This document shows positions 43,448 to 53,736 of a DNA stretch of 64,000 nucleotides, in pieces (position 1 is the stretch's first letter; each line of letters opens with the position of its first letter). The position numbers and the translations under genes were made by a program. The stretch comes from Streptomyces vietnamensis (GTDB lineage: Bacteria > Actinomycetota > Actinomycetes > Streptomycetales > Streptomycetaceae): the NCBI RefSeq assembly GCF_000830005.1, contig NZ_CP010407.1, forward strand, positions 5,832,001 through 5,896,000, in the 5' to 3' direction. The notes beneath the pieces are model-generated. The model was not told where the DNA came from, ran no database searches, and saw only the letters and a list, made by a program, of their open reading frames with translations.

Positions 43448-44476
43448 ATGACGGCACCACTGCACGAGACGAGTGCGGGCGAGGCGACCGCCACCGTCGA
43501 CGGCGCGCCCGACGCTCCCGGCACTCCGGACAAGTCCGGCGCGGCCGGCAAGGCGATCGAGGGGCGCTCGCCCTGGAAGATCGCCTGGACCCGCCTCAAG
43601 CGCGACAAGCTGGCCCTCGCGGGCGCCTTCGTCGTCATCTTCCTCATCCTCGTCGCGATCTTCGCGCCGGTCATCGTGGGCCTCCTCGGCCACCCGCCGG
43701 ACGAGTTCCACGAGGACCAGATCGACCCGCTGTTCGGCACGCCGATCGGGTCCTGGGGCGGCATCAACGGCGACTTCCTCCTCGGCGTCGAGCCCGTCAA
43801 CGGCCGCGACGTCTTCAGCCGGATCGTCTACGGCGCCCGGATCTCGCTGCTCGTCGCCTTCCTGGCGGCGGTCTTCGCGGTCTTCCTCGGCACGATCCTC
43901 GGCATCATCGCGGGCTACTTCGGCGGCTGGATCGACGCGGCCCTCAGCCGGGTCATGGACGTCATGCTCGCCTTCCCGCAGCTGCTCTTCACGATCGCCC
44001 TGGTCTCGGTGCTGCCCAACGAACTGCTCGGCCTGGACGGTTCGGGCGTGCGCATCGCCGCCCTCGTCCTGGTGATCGGCTTCTTCGGCTGGCCGTACGT
44101 CGGACGCATCGTCCGAGGCCAGACCCTCTCGCTGCGCAACCGCGAGTACGTCGAGGCCGCCCAGAGCCTGGGCGCCGGCCGGTTCTACATCCTGCGCCGC
44201 GAACTGCTGCCCAACCTGATCGCCCCGATCACGGTCTACGCGACCCTCATGATCCCCACCAACATCCTGACCGAAGCGGCGCTCAGCTTCCTCGGCGCGG
44301 GTGTGAAGCCTCCCACCGCTTCCTGGGGCCAGATGCTGTCGACGGCCATCACCACCTACGAGTCGGACCCCCTGTTCATGGTGATTCCCGGCCTCGCGAT
44401 CTTCATCACCGTTCTGGCGTTCAACCTCTTCGGCGACGGCGTGCGTGACGCGCTCGACCCGAAGGGCTCCCGCTGA
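43448..44476 (+). CDS. Oligopeptide ABC importer permease (OppC/DppC-like)
   Basis: A 342-residue membrane protein with a disordered Ala/Asp-rich first 40 residues, then an N-terminal anchor (LALAGAFVVIFLILVAIFAPVIV) and five further membrane segments. The EAA coupling loop is in the stretch REYVEAAQSLGAGRFYILRRELLPN. It is the OppC-type subunit, although it comes first in this operon. The ATG at 43448 follows GAGGGG. Substrate specificity cannot be read. Confidence 0.92.
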   Translation: MTAPLHETSAGEATATVDGAPDAPGTPDKSGAAGKAIEGRSPWKIAWTRLKRDKLALAGAFVVIFLILVAIFAPVIVGLLGHPPDEFHEDQIDPLFGTPIGSWGGINGDFLLGVEPVNGRDVFSRIVYGARISLLVAFLAAVFAVFLGTILGIIAGYFGGWIDAALSRVMDVMLAFPQLLFTIALVSVLPNELLGLDGSGVRIAALVLVIGFFGWPYVGRIVRGQTLSLRNREYVEAAQSLGAGRFYILRRELLPNLIAPITVYATLMIPTNILTEAALSFLGAGVKPPTASWGQMLSTAITTYESDPLFMVIPGLAIFITVLAFNLFGDGVRDALDPKGSR

Positions 44477-44586
44477 CCGTTCGCCGACGACACGCAAGAC
44501 CCGCCCCTGCCGCTGGCGACAGGAGGCCCATCCCCACTCGGCGGACCGCCGTGACGGCCGCCACTATCCCGGAGGTTGCTGGACCC

Positions 44587-46350
44587 ATGCTGAAGAGCTC
44601 TCAGCGCAGAATCGCCGCGGGCGCGCTGCTTGCGGCGGCCACGATGGTCGTCACCACCGCCTGTGGCGGTGGCGGCGGCAAGGACGGCGGCAAGGGCAGC
44701 GCGGGTGCGCCCGGCTTCAACGCCGGTGTGAACAAGGTCGCCAACGCCTCCGACAAGAAGGGCGGCGAGCTGAAGTTCATCGGCTCGCAGGAGGCCGACA
44801 ACTGGGACCCGCAGCGCGGTTACTACGGCTTCGTGTGGGACTTCGCCCGCTACTACACCCGCCAGCTGGTCACCTTCAAGGCCGCCCCGGGCACCGCCTC
44901 CACCGAGCTGGTCCCCGACCTCGCCACCGACGCCGGCAAGGTCTCGGCCGACGGCCTCACCTACACCTTCACGCTGAAGGACGGGATCACCTGGGAGGAC
45001 GGCAAGCCGATCACCTCCAAGGACATCAAGTACGGCATCGAGCGCATCTGGGCCCAGGACGTCATCTCCGGCGGCCCGATCTACCTCCAGCAGGTCCTCG
45101 ACCCCAAGGGCGAGTACAAGGGTCCGTACAAGGACACCACCACGGACAAGCTCGGTCTGAAGGCGATCGAGACGCCGGACGACAAGACCATCGTCTTCAA
45201 GCTGCCGGTCGCCAACGGCGACTTCCTGCAGATGCTGGCCATGCCGGCCGCCTCCCCGGTCCGCCAGGACAAGGACACCAAGGCCCAGTACGGCCTGAAG
45301 CCCTTCTCCTCCGGCCCGTACAAGTGGCAGTCGTACACGCCGAACAAGTCCATCAAGCTCGTCCGCAACGACAAGTGGGACGCCAAGACCGACACCGTCC
45401 GCAAGGCGCTCCCGGACAGCATCAGCGTCACGTTCACCACGAACGCCGACGACATGGACAACCGTCTGGTCGAGGGCGAGTACGACCTCGACATCAACGC
45501 GACGGGTGTCGGCGCCGCCGCCCGCCAGAAGGTGCTCCAGCAGCACAAGGACAACGTCGACAACCCGCAGACGGGCTTCATCCGCTACGCGGTCTTCCCG
45601 CAGACGGTGATCCCCAACATCGAGTGCCGCAAGGCGATCATCTACGCCGCCGACTCGAAGTCCCTCCAGACCGCCCGTGGTGGCCCGCAGGCCGGTGGCG
45701 ACATCGCCCCCAACATGCTGCCGCCGGGCATCAAGGGCGCCGACCCGCAGGCCGACCCGTACGGCAAGCTCAGCGGCGCCCCCGACCTGGCCAAGGCCAA
45801 GGAGGCGCTGAAGAAGTGCGGTAAGCCGAACGGCTTCAAGACCACGATCGCGGTCCGCAACAACAAGAAGATCGAGATCGCGACCGCCGAGTCCCTCCAG
45901 CAGTCGCTGAAGGCCGTCGGCATCGACGCCCAGATCGACCAGTTCGACGGCGCCCAGACCTCGGGCATCATCGGTTCGCCGAAGGTGGTCAAGGAGAAGG
46001 GCTACGGCATCATCATCATGGGCTGGGGCGCCGACTTCCCGACCGGTCAGGGCTTCCTCCAGCCGCTGGTCGACGGCCGCTTCATCCTGCAGAGCGGCAA
46101 CAACAACTTCTCCGAGCTGAACGACAAGGCCATCAACGGCCTGTTCGACCAGGCGCTGAAGGAGACCGACCCGACCAAGGCCGGCGAGCTCTACAAGCAG
46201 ATCAACACGAAGGTGTCGGAGGCCGCGGTCTACCTGCCCTTCACCAACGAGAAGAACATCATCTGGCGCAGCTCCCGGCTGACCAACGTCTACACGGCGG
46301 ACGCCTACAACGGCCGCTACGACTACGCGTCGCTCGGCGTCGTCAAGTAA
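44587..46350 (+). CDS. Oligopeptide-binding lipoprotein (SBP family 5, OppA/DppA-like)
   Basis: A 587-residue lipoprotein. The signal ends in V-T-T-A-C around residue 26, then a Gly/Lys linker, then the family 5 fold (DNWDPQRGYYGFVWDFARYYTRQLV; ITWEDGKPITSKDIKYGIERIW; a C-terminal YNGRYDYASLGVVK). It captures peptides outside the cell for the importer encoded around it. The ATG at 44587 has GGAGG about 10 bases upstream. Confidence 0.94.
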   Translation: MLKSSQRRIAAGALLAAATMVVTTACGGGGGKDGGKGSAGAPGFNAGVNKVANASDKKGGELKFIGSQEADNWDPQRGYYGFVWDFARYYTRQLVTFKAAPGTASTELVPDLATDAGKVSADGLTYTFTLKDGITWEDGKPITSKDIKYGIERIWAQDVISGGPIYLQQVLDPKGEYKGPYKDTTTDKLGLKAIETPDDKTIVFKLPVANGDFLQMLAMPAASPVRQDKDTKAQYGLKPFSSGPYKWQSYTPNKSIKLVRNDKWDAKTDTVRKALPDSISVTFTTNADDMDNRLVEGEYDLDINATGVGAAARQKVLQQHKDNVDNPQTGFIRYAVFPQTVIPNIECRKAIIYAADSKSLQTARGGPQAGGDIAPNMLPPGIKGADPQADPYGKLSGAPDLAKAKEALKKCGKPNGFKTTIAVRNNKKIEIATAESLQQSLKAVGIDAQIDQFDGAQTSGIIGSPKVVKEKGYGIIIMGWGADFPTGQGFLQPLVDGRFILQSGNNNFSELNDKAINGLFDQALKETDPTKAGELYKQINTKVSEAAVYLPFTNEKNIIWRSSRLTNVYTADAYNGRYDYASLGVVK

Positions 46351-46463
46351 TCCGACCCGCTTCACCGGCGCACCACCCGCCGCCAGGTCCGAAGGGCAGG
46401 TGATGGCCGCCCCGGCGGCCGGGGAATCCGACCGGATTCCCCGGCCGCCGACCGGCCGACCGC

Positions 46464-47462
46464 ATGCTTGCATACATAATCCGACGGCTTTTCGCAGTCG
46501 TCGTGATGCTGCTCGTCGTCACGCTCGTGACGCTCAGCATCTTCTTCCTCATCCCCAAGATGACCGGCAGTGATCCTGCCGCGATGTTCGTCGGCAAGCA
46601 GGCGGATCCGGCTTCCATCGAGGCCATCCGGCAGAAGCTCGGCCTGGGCGATCCGATCCTGGTGCAGTTCTGGCACTTCGTCTCGGGCATCTTCGTCGGC
46701 CGGGACTACACCGGCGGCGGCGACACGATCCACTGCGCCGCGCCCTGCTTCGGCTACTCGTTCCGTACCGAGCAGGACGTGTCGACGATGCTCGCCGACG
46801 CCTTCCCGGTCACCCTGTCCATGGTCATCGGCGCCGCCGTGCTGTGGCTGGTCATGGGTGTCGCCACGGGCGTGGTCTCCGCGCTCAAGCGGGGCACGAT
46901 CATCGACCGCGCCGCGATGATCACCGCGCTCGCCGGTGTCTCGCTCCCCATCTTCTTCACCGCCATGCTGGCGATGCTCGTCTTCCGCACCCAGCTCGGC
47001 TGGGTCGACGCCTCGTACGTGCCGATCACCGAGTCGTTCACCGGCTGGTTCGGCGGCCTGCTCCTCCCCTGGGTCACCCTGGCCTTCCTGTACGCGGCGA
47101 TGTACGCGCGCCTCACCCGCGCCACCATGCTGGAGGTCCTCGGCGAGGACTACATCCGCACCGCGCGGGCCAAGGGCCTGCCGGAGTCGGTCGTGCTCGG
47201 CAAGCACGCCATGCGCTCCACCATGACCCCCATCCTGACCATCTTCGGCATGGACCTCGGCGCCCTCATCGGCGGCGCGATCCTGACCGAGACCGCGTTC
47301 AGCCTCCACGGACTCGGCGGCCTCGCCATCAAGGGCGTGAGCGAGCGTGACCTGCCGCTGATCCTGGCCGTCACCCTCATCACCGCCGCCTGCGTCGTCC
47401 TCGCGAACCTCGTGGTGGACCTGCTGTACGCGGTGATCGACCCCCGAGTGAGGCTCGCATGA
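46464..47462 (+). CDS. Oligopeptide ABC importer permease (OppB/DppB-like)
   Basis: A 332-residue permease beginning [31 protein letters not shown], the classical OppB start, with five more membrane segments and the EAA motif region in [24 protein letters not shown]. It follows the binding protein by 113 bp and overlaps the next ATPase by 4 bp. It forms the channel with the OppC-type protein. Confidence 0.94.
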   Translation: MLAYIIRRLFAVVVMLLVVTLVTLSIFFLIPKMTGSDPAAMFVGKQADPASIEAIRQKLGLGDPILVQFWHFVSGIFVGRDYTGGGDTIHCAAPCFGYSFRTEQDVSTMLADAFPVTLSMVIGAAVLWLVMGVATGVVSALKRGTIIDRAAMITALAGVSLPIFFTAMLAMLVFRTQLGWVDASYVPITESFTGWFGGLLLPWVTLAFLYAAMYARLTRATMLEVLGEDYIRTARAKGLPESVVLGKHAMRSTMTPILTIFGMDLGALIGGAILTETAFSLHGLGGLAIKGVSERDLPLILAVTLITAACVVLANLVVDLLYAVIDPRVRLA

Positions 47463-48565
47463 CGGACAAGCTGACGAAGACCGGCGCGGCGGTGGGAGAG
47501 CCCGTCGACACCGGGAAGTCCGCCCCCTCCGAAGCCTTCCTCGACGTACGCGACCTGAAGATCCACTTCCCGACCGACGACGGTCTGGTGAAGTCGGTCG
47601 ACGGCCTCAGCTTCCAGCTGGAGAAGGGCAAGACCCTCGGCATCGTGGGCGAGTCCGGCTCCGGCAAGTCGGTCACCTCGCTCGGCATCATGGGCCTGCA
47701 CACGGTCGGCCAGTACGGCCGGCAGAAGGCCAAGATCTCCGGCGAGATCTGGCTGAACGGGCGCGAGCTCCTCTCCGGCGACCCGGAAGAGGTCCGCAAG
47801 ATGCGCGGCCGCGAGATGGCGATGATCTTCCAGGACCCGCTGTCCGCGATGCACCCGTACTACACGGTCGGCCACCAGATCGTGGAGGCGTACCGCGTCC
47901 ACCACCCCGTGGACAAGAAGACGGCGAAGAAGCGGGCCGTCGAACTCCTCGACCGGGTCGGCATCCCCGAGCCCGCCAAGCGGTTCGACAACTACCCGCA
48001 CGAGTTCTCCGGCGGCATGCGCCAGCGCGCGATGATCGCCATGGCGCTCGTCAACAACCCCGAGCTCCTCATCGCCGACGAGCCCACCACGGCGCTCGAC
48101 GTGACCGTCCAGGCCCAGATCCTCGACCTGATGCGCGACCTCCAGAAGGAGTTCGGCTCCGCGGTCATCATCATCACGCACGACCTCGGCGTCGTCGCCG
48201 AGCTCGCCGACGACATCCTCGTGATGTACGGCGGGCGCTGCGTCGAGCGCGGACCGGCCGAGTCCGTCTTCTACGAGCCGCAGCACCCCTACACCTGGGG
48301 CCTGCTCGGCTCGATGCCGCGGATCGACCGCGAGCAGACCGAGCGGCTCATCCCGGTCAAGGGCAACCCGCCCAGCCTCATCAACGTCCCGAGCGGCTGC
48401 GCCTTCAACCCCCGCTGCCCGTACGCCGACGTCCCCAAGGGCGGCATCACGCGCACCCAGCGCCCCGAGCTGACCCTCGTCGGAGAGCGTCACCACTCGG
48501 CCTGCCACATGCCGCAGGAGGAGCGCACCCGCATCTGGACCGAAGAGATTGCGCCGAAGCTGTGA
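47459..48565 (+). CDS. Oligopeptide ABC importer ATPase (OppD-like)
   Basis: A 368-residue ATPase. Walker A is [12 protein letters not shown] (around 65-76), the signature is [15 protein letters not shown], Walker [13 protein letters not shown] and the switch His is in [11 protein letters not shown]. The C-terminal oligopeptide/dipeptide domain has Cys in [11 protein letters not shown] and HSACHM that could hold a metal cluster, as in other OppD/OppF proteins. It overlaps its neighbours on both sides by 4 bp. Confidence 0.95.
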   Translation: MTDKLTKTGAAVGEPVDTGKSAPSEAFLDVRDLKIHFPTDDGLVKSVDGLSFQLEKGKTLGIVGESGSGKSVTSLGIMGLHTVGQYGRQKAKISGEIWLNGRELLSGDPEEVRKMRGREMAMIFQDPLSAMHPYYTVGHQIVEAYRVHHPVDKKTAKKRAVELLDRVGIPEPAKRFDNYPHEFSGGMRQRAMIAMALVNNPELLIADEPTTALDVTVQAQILDLMRDLQKEFGSAVIIITHDLGVVAELADDILVMYGGRCVERGPAESVFYEPQHPYTWGLLGSMPRIDREQTERLIPVKGNPPSLINVPSGCAFNPRCPYADVPKGGITRTQRPELTLVGERHHSACHMPQEERTRIWTEEIAPKL

Positions 48566-49743
48566 GCGACACGATGGAACCCCTGCTGAAGGTCACCGGC
48601 CTGCAGAAGCACTTCCCCATCCGGAAGGGCCTGCTCCAGCGTCAGACCGGTGCGGTCAAGGCGGTCGACGGGCTCGACTTCGAGGTCTACCCCGGTGAGA
48701 CGCTCGGCGTCGTCGGCGAGTCCGGCTGCGGCAAGTCGACGATGGGCCGGCTCATCACCCGCCTCCTCGAACCGACCGGCGGGAAGATCGAGTTCCAGGG
48801 CACGGACATCTCGCACCTCGGCGTCTCGGGCATGCGCCCGCTGCGCCGGGACGTCCAGATGATCTTCCAGGACCCGTACGGCTCGCTGAACCCGCGCCAC
48901 ACGGTCGGCTCGATCGTCTCGGCCCCCTTCAAGCTCCAGGGCGTCGAGCCCGAGGGCGGCGTGAAGAAGGAGGTCCAGCGCCTGCTCAGCCTGGTGGGCC
49001 TGAACCCCGAGCACTACAACCGCTACCCGCACGAGTTCTCCGGCGGCCAGCGCCAGCGCATCGGCATCGCCCGCGCCCTGGCCCTGAAGCCGAAGCTGGT
49101 CGTCGCGGACGAGCCGGTCTCCGCCCTGGACGTCTCCATCCAGGCGCAGGTGGTCAACCTCCTGGACGACCTCCAGGACGAGCTGGGCCTCACCTACGTG
49201 TTCATCGCCCACGACCTCTCGGTCGTCCGGCACGTCTCGGACCGCATCGCGGTGATGTACCTGGGCAAGATCGTGGAGCTCGCGGACCGCAAGTCCCTGT
49301 ACGAGTCCCCGATGCACCCGTACACCCGGGCCCTGATGTCCGCGGTCCCGATCCCGGACCCGCGCCGCAAGGGCGTCAAGAGCGAGCGCATCCTGCTCCA
49401 GGGCGACGTCCCGTCCCCGATCGCCCCGCCGCCGGGCTGCCGCTTCCACACCCGCTGCTGGAAGGCCACGGATCTCTGCCGCACCCAGGAGCCCCCGCTC
49501 CTGGAGCTCCGCCCGGGCCAGCGCGTGGCCTGCCACCACCCGGAGAACGCGGAGGGCCTGACGATCCCGGAGCCCCGCGAGTCGGTGGACGTCACGATCA
49601 CGAAGACCCCGGAACCGACCGAGCCGAAGGCCCCGAAGCCGACCGAGCCGGAGGCCCCGGCCAAGGCCGAGGCGCCGGAGTCGGCCGAGTCGGAGGCCGA
49701 GGCCTCCGAGGCCGCCGCCGAGGACGACGCGCCGAAGGCGTGA
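48562..49743 (+). CDS. Oligopeptide ABC importer ATPase (OppF-like)
   Basis: A 393-residue ATPase. Walker [14 protein letters not shown], signature [15 protein letters not shown], Walker [13 protein letters not shown] and switch His in FIAHDLSVV are intact. The C-terminal domain has GCRFHTRC. The last 45 residues are an acidic Pro/Glu/Ala tail ([13 protein letters not shown] and repeats) not needed for the fold. The GTG at 48562 overlaps the OppD stop. It closes the importer operon and is followed by a hairpin. Confidence 0.94.
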   Translation: MSDTMEPLLKVTGLQKHFPIRKGLLQRQTGAVKAVDGLDFEVYPGETLGVVGESGCGKSTMGRLITRLLEPTGGKIEFQGTDISHLGVSGMRPLRRDVQMIFQDPYGSLNPRHTVGSIVSAPFKLQGVEPEGGVKKEVQRLLSLVGLNPEHYNRYPHEFSGGQRQRIGIARALALKPKLVVADEPVSALDVSIQAQVVNLLDDLQDELGLTYVFIAHDLSVVRHVSDRIAVMYLGKIVELADRKSLYESPMHPYTRALMSAVPIPDPRRKGVKSERILLQGDVPSPIAPPPGCRFHTRCWKATDLCRTQEPPLLELRPGQRVACHHPENAEGLTIPEPRESVDVTITKTPEPTEPKAPKPTEPEAPAKAEAPESAESEAEASEAAAEDDAPKA

Positions 49744-49747
49744 CCGA

Positions 49748-49783
49748 CGAGGCCCCTGCCGCCCCAAGGCGCCAGGGGCCTCG
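49748..49783 (+). terminator. Hairpin after importer operon
   Basis: An 11-bp stem CGAGGCCCCTG/CAGGGGCCTCG just after the OppF-like stop codon. Confidence 0.75.
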
Positions 49784-50142
49784 CCTTTCGCGCTGGGCGG
49801 CGCACCCAGGCCCACCCGCCTCGCGCGGGCCCGCGCCCGTGCTGGGCGGTGCCTTTCGCCGCCTGCCGTGTGGGCAATCGTCCCGCAGGGCGGGACGGGT
49901 GGGCACACGGGACGGCGCCCCCAGCCGGGCCTAGGCTTCCGCGCCTGGACCCGCACCACTGCCGCGGCGCGCTCCCGGTGCGGGTTCAGGCGCGGAAGCC
50001 TCTGGCGTCGGCAGGGCGCGGGTCCGTTGTGCCCACCCGTTCCGCCCCAGCGGAACGACTGCCCACAACGGGGCGCGGCGGGGCGTGGCCCGCAACCCGT
50101 ACGGCGGGCCAGGGGGCCCGGGGCAACCGGGACAATGGGCGC
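49784..50142. other. Intergenic region dominated by palindromic repeats
   Basis: About 360 bp with no supported gene; the middle is the composite palindromic element described separately (49868-50069). Confidence 0.55.
49868..50069. repeat. Composite REP-like palindromic element
   Basis: Left unit 49868-49908 (GTGTGGGCAATCGTCCCGC and on) and right unit 50026-50069 (ending GGAACGACTGCCCACAAC) are inverted relatives of each other, and each contains its own short hairpin (e.g. TCCCGC/GCGGGA). Between them, AGGCTTCCGCGCCTG (49933-49947) pairs with 49987-50001, extended by ACCCGCACC/GGTGCGGGT. Nested symmetry over 200 bp suggests a mobile or amplified extragenic palindrome. Similar short units are known to me from many Streptomyces intergenic regions. 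Confidence 0.7.
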
Positions 50143-50823
50143 GTGCTCCACGAATTGTTCACCCCCTCCGTCCAACACGCCCTCGACCTCGTCGGCATCT
50201 TCGTCTTCGCCATCTCCGGCGCCCTCCTCGCCGTCCGCAAGAACTTCGACGTCTTCGGCATCGCCGTCCTCGCCGAGGTCACCGCCCTCGGCGGCGGTCT
50301 CTTCCGCGACCTGATCATCGGCGCCGTACCCCCCGCCGCCTTCACGGACCTCGGCTACTTCCTGATGCCGCTGATCGCGACGGCCTTCGTCTTCTTCCTG
50401 CACCCGGAGGTCGAGCGCACCCAGACCGCGGTGAACGTCTTCGACGCGGCCGGCCTGGGCCTCTTCTGCGTCACGGGGACGACGAAGGCGTACGACTACG
50501 GCCTCGGCCTCACCTCCTCCGCCGCGCTCGGCCTCGCCACGGCCGTGGGCGGCGGTGTGCTGCGCGACGTGCTGGCCAACGAGGTGCCGTCGCTGCTGCG
50601 CTGGGACCGGGACCTGTACGCCGTCCCGGCGATCGTGGGCGCGACGATGGTCGTGCTCTGCATCCGGTTCGACGCGCTCAACGCGTTCACGAGCGGCGCC
50701 GCCGTCCTCACGGCCTTCACGCTCCGGCTCCTGGCGATGCGCTACCACTGGCGCGCGCCCCGCGCCTGGAACCGCCGTTCCTCCGCCAGCGAGGTGGACG
50801 CCGAAAAAGCTACCGCTCAGTAG
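50143..50823 (+). CDS. TRIC / UPF0126 family membrane protein
   Basis: A 226-residue membrane protein with seven hydrophobic segments and the internal duplication of the UPF0126 family: GIFVFAISGALLAVRKNFDVFGIAVLAEVTALGGGLFRDLIIG in half one, and FDAAGLGLFCVTGTTKAYDYG followed by AVGGGVLRDVLANEVP in half two. Bacterial members form trimeric cation channels, mainly potassium; YadS/YicG are related. The GTG at 50143 is set by the family's normal N-terminus. Longer frames cross the repeat element. A short Ala/Glu tail ends the protein. Confidence 0.88.
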   Translation: MLHELFTPSVQHALDLVGIFVFAISGALLAVRKNFDVFGIAVLAEVTALGGGLFRDLIIGAVPPAAFTDLGYFLMPLIATAFVFFLHPEVERTQTAVNVFDAAGLGLFCVTGTTKAYDYGLGLTSSAALGLATAVGGGVLRDVLANEVPSLLRWDRDLYAVPAIVGATMVVLCIRFDALNAFTSGAAVLTAFTLRLLAMRYHWRAPRAWNRRSSASEVDAEKATAQ

Positions 50824-50846
50824 CTAGCTGCGGTACCGTCGAAAAC

Positions 50847-51698
50847 ATGAGCACGAGCACCGAGACCGCCGTCGCCGCCGCGAGCGAGTTCGACCGCGAC
50901 ACCGCCGTCACCCTCCGGGAACCCGGCGTCTACGACGCCGACCTCTCCGCCGGCTGGACGATCATCCACGCCGTCAACGGCGGCTACCTCCTCGCCCTGC
51001 TCGGCCGCGCCCTCGGCGACCACCTCCCGCACCCGGACCCGTTCACGATCTCGGCGCACTACCTCACGCCGTCCGTGCCGGGCCCCGCGGTGATCCGGAC
51101 GGAGACCGTCCGCACGGGCCGGACGCTCTCCACGGGCCAGGCCTCGCTCTTCCAGTACGCCGAGGACGGCACCGAGGTCGAGCGCATCCGCGTCCTCGCC
51201 TCGTACGGGGACCTCGACGCCCTCCCCGACGACGTCCGCACCTCCGCGGCGCCGCCGGCGATGGCCGCGATCGAGAACTGCTTCAGCGCCGCCGACAACC
51301 CGGCCCCGAGGATCCCCGGCTCGTCCGCGATCGCGGACCGCCTCGACCTCCGCCTCGACCCGGCCTGCGTGGGCTGGGCGGTCGGCGCGCCTTCGGGCAA
51401 GGGCGAGATGCGGGCCTGGTTCGGCCTGGCCGACGGCCGCGAGCCGGACCCCCTGTCCCTGCTGCTCGCGGTGGACGCCCTGCCGCCGACCTCCTTCGAA
51501 CTGGGCCTCAAGGGCTGGACCCCGACGGTGGAGCTCACCACCCACGTCCGCTGCCGCCCGGCGCCGGGCCCCCTCCGCGTCTCGATCACCACGCGGAACC
51601 TGGCGGGCGGCTTCCTGGAGGAGGACGCGGAGGTCTGGGACAGCGCGAACCGCCTGGTGGCCCAGTCCCGCCAACTGGCCCGCGCCCCGCGCGACTGA
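50847..51698 (+). CDS. Thioesterase family protein (TesB-like double hotdog)
   Basis: A 283-residue protein of acyl-CoA thioesterase II type. The first hotdog runs from about 20 (WTIIHAVNGGYLLALLGRAL; ISAHYLTPSVPGPAVIRTE) to 120, the second from about 170 to the end (LLLAVDALPPTSFELGLKGWTPTVELTTHVRCRPAPG). It would hydrolyse medium or long acyl-CoA. The ATG at 50847 lies 23 bp after the TRIC-like stop, with no clear ribosome binding site, so it may be leaderless or coupled. Substrate is unknown. Confidence 0.86.
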   Translation: MSTSTETAVAAASEFDRDTAVTLREPGVYDADLSAGWTIIHAVNGGYLLALLGRALGDHLPHPDPFTISAHYLTPSVPGPAVIRTETVRTGRTLSTGQASLFQYAEDGTEVERIRVLASYGDLDALPDDVRTSAAPPAMAAIENCFSAADNPAPRIPGSSAIADRLDLRLDPACVGWAVGAPSGKGEMRAWFGLADGREPDPLSLLLAVDALPPTSFELGLKGWTPTVELTTHVRCRPAPGPLRVSITTRNLAGGFLEEDAEVWDSANRLVAQSRQLARAPRD

Positions 51699-51799
51699 GC
51701 CTCCCCACGCCTTCCCGCGGCCGATAACCGCCGTAGGCGCCCGGCGCGAACAGGCCGGGCGCCGGGTCCGCGTACCCGGGCTCGTAGAATCGACCCACC

Positions 51800-52963
51800 A
51801 TGGCTTACCTCGACCACGCCGCGACCACGCCCATGCTCCCCGAGGCGATCGAGGCGATGACCGCCCAGCTCGCCGTCACGGGCAACGCCTCCTCCCTGCA
51901 CGCCGCCGGCCGGCGGGCCAGGCGGACCGTCGAGGAGGGGCGCGAGACGCTCGCCGCCGCGCTCGGCGCGCGGCCGAGCGAGGTTGTCCTCACCTCCGGC
52001 GGCACGGAGGCCGACAACCTCGCCGTGAAGGGCCTGTACTGGGCCCGCCGCGACGCCGACCCCCGCCGCACCCGCGTCCTGGCCAGCCCGGTCGAGCACC
52101 ACGCCGTCCTCGACGCCGTCGACTGGCTGGCGACCCACGAGGGTGCCGACGTCGAGTACCTGCCCGTCGACCGCCACGGCCGCGTCCACCCCGACGCCCT
52201 CCGCGAGGCGATCGCCCGCGACCCCGAGTCCGTCGCCCTGGCCACCGTCATGTGGGCGAACAACGAGATCGGCACGATCATGCCGGTCCGTGAACTCGCC
52301 GACGTCGCCGCCGAGTTCGGCGTCCCCCTGCACGCCGACGCCGTCCAGGCCGTCGGTCAGGTCCCGGTCGACTTCGCCGCCTCCGGGCTCGCCGCGATGA
52401 CCGTGTCCGGCCACAAGATCGGCGGCCCGTACGGCATCGGCGCCCTGCTCCTGGGCCGCGAGCACACCCCCGTACCCGTCCTGCACGGCGGCGGCCAGGA
52501 GCGGCACGTCCGCTCCGGCACCCTCGACGTGCCGGCCGTCGCCGCCTTCGCCGTCGCCGCCCGGCTCGCCGCCGAACGGCAGGAGGAGTTCGCCCGCGAG
52601 GTCGGCGCCCTGCGCGACGAGCTCGTCACCGCCGTACGGACGCTCGTCCCCGACGCGATCCTCGGCGGCGACCCGGTCGAGCGGCTCCCCGCCAACGCCC
52701 ACTTCACCTTCCCCGGCTGCGAGGGCGACTCCCTGCTCCTGCTGCTCGACGCGGCCGGCATCGCCTGCTCCACCGGCTCCGCCTGCACCGCCGGCATCGC
52801 CCAGCCCAGCCACGTCCTGCTCGCCACCGGCACCGACCCGGACCTGGCCCGGGGCACCCTGCGCTTCTCCCTCGGCCACACCTCCACGAAGGAGGACGTG
52901 GCGGCGGTCGCCGGGGCGATCGGCCCGGCCGTGGAGCGGGCCCGCACGGCCGGCCTCAGCTGA
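51800..52963 (+). CDS. Cysteine desulfurase (NifS/IscS type)
   Basis: A 387-residue PLP enzyme giving sulfur from cysteine for tRNA thiolation and other uses. It begins [14 protein letters not shown]. The PLP Lys is in [16 protein letters not shown] (around 205), and the catalytic Cys in [10 protein letters not shown] (around 330). It is followed within 800 bp by mnmA, the enzyme that uses such sulfur for 2-thiouridine, so a role as the MnmA sulfur donor is likely. The ATG at 51800 closely follows a promoter-like TAGAAT. Confidence 0.94.
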   Translation: MAYLDHAATTPMLPEAIEAMTAQLAVTGNASSLHAAGRRARRTVEEGRETLAAALGARPSEVVLTSGGTEADNLAVKGLYWARRDADPRRTRVLASPVEHHAVLDAVDWLATHEGADVEYLPVDRHGRVHPDALREAIARDPESVALATVMWANNEIGTIMPVRELADVAAEFGVPLHADAVQAVGQVPVDFAASGLAAMTVSGHKIGGPYGIGALLLGREHTPVPVLHGGGQERHVRSGTLDVPAVAAFAVAARLAAERQEEFAREVGALRDELVTAVRTLVPDAILGGDPVERLPANAHFTFPGCEGDSLLLLLDAAGIACSTGSACTAGIAQPSHVLLATGTDPDLARGTLRFSLGHTSTKEDVAAVAGAIGPAVERARTAGLS

Positions 52964-53000
52964 GCGGGCGTCGGACCCGGCCCGCCGGCCTCGGCCGGGC

Positions 53001-53675
53001 TCAGCCGAGCTTCGCGCGGGCCTTCCGCACGAGCGCCATGTACCGGTCCCAGTCCCAGTGCGGACCGGGATCGGTGTGGTCGGTGCCCTCGACCTCGACG
53101 TGCCCGATGATGTGCTCCCGGTCCACGGGTATCCCGTACCGCGCGCATATGTCGGCCGTGAGCCGTGCCGAGCCCTCGTACATCGCCGCCGTGAAGTCCT
53201 GCGGCCGGTCGACGAAGCCCTCGTGCTCGATGCCGATGCTCCGCTCGTTCATGTCGCGGTTCCCGGCGTGGAAGGCCACGTCGAGCTCGCGGATCATCTG
53301 CGCCACATGACCGTCCTTGCGGACCACGTAGTGCGCGGCCGCCCCGTGCGAGGGGTCCTTGAAGACCTTCAGGGCGGAGGCGTAGCTGCCCTGGACGACA
53401 TGGATCACGACCCGGTCGATCGTGTAGTCGTCCGGCCGGTCGGCCCGCCGCCAGTTCGCCCGCGCCGCCGACGTCCACTCGGCGCCCTTGTGGTCCAGCT
53501 CGCCCTCGACCCGCTTCTTCTCCATCCCCGGCAGCCGCCACCAGAGCCGGCCCAGCTCGTCCCTGGCCAGCGCGACCGTGCCCACCGCGGCGGCCGCGCC
53601 GCCGATCAGCACGGCCCGCCGCCCCACGCGCCGCCCGCCCGCCCCGTCCCCCGTGCCCTTCGGCTTGCTCCCCAT
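53001..53675 (-). CDS. Tat-exported N-acetylmuramoyl-L-alanine amidase (Amidase_2)
   Basis: A 224-residue zinc amidase. An N-terminal Tat signal ([16 protein letters not shown]) precedes the amidase fold. Zinc ligands fit the His in [10 protein letters not shown], the His in IIGHVEVEG and the end block [24 protein letters not shown] is the standard central signature. It cleaves peptidoglycan between MurNAc and L-Ala. It is divergent from mnmA and convergent with the desulfurase gene. The start follows the Gly/Lys-rich head; ATG at 53675. Confidence 0.9.
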   Translation of the reverse strand: MGSKPKGTGDGAGGRRVGRRAVLIGGAAAAVGTVALARDELGRLWWRLPGMEKKRVEGELDHKGAEWTSAARANWRRADRPDDYTIDRVVIHVVQGSYASALKVFKDPSHGAAAHYVVRKDGHVAQMIRELDVAFHAGNRDMNERSIGIEHEGFVDRPQDFTAAMYEGSARLTADICARYGIPVDREHIIGHVEVEGTDHTDPGPHWDWDRYMALVRKARAKLG

Positions 53676-53736
53676 GCCCGGGAGAACGCTTACTCACGCG
53701 ACCGCGGTTCCCGGAGCCCCGTACCCTGGTACCGCT

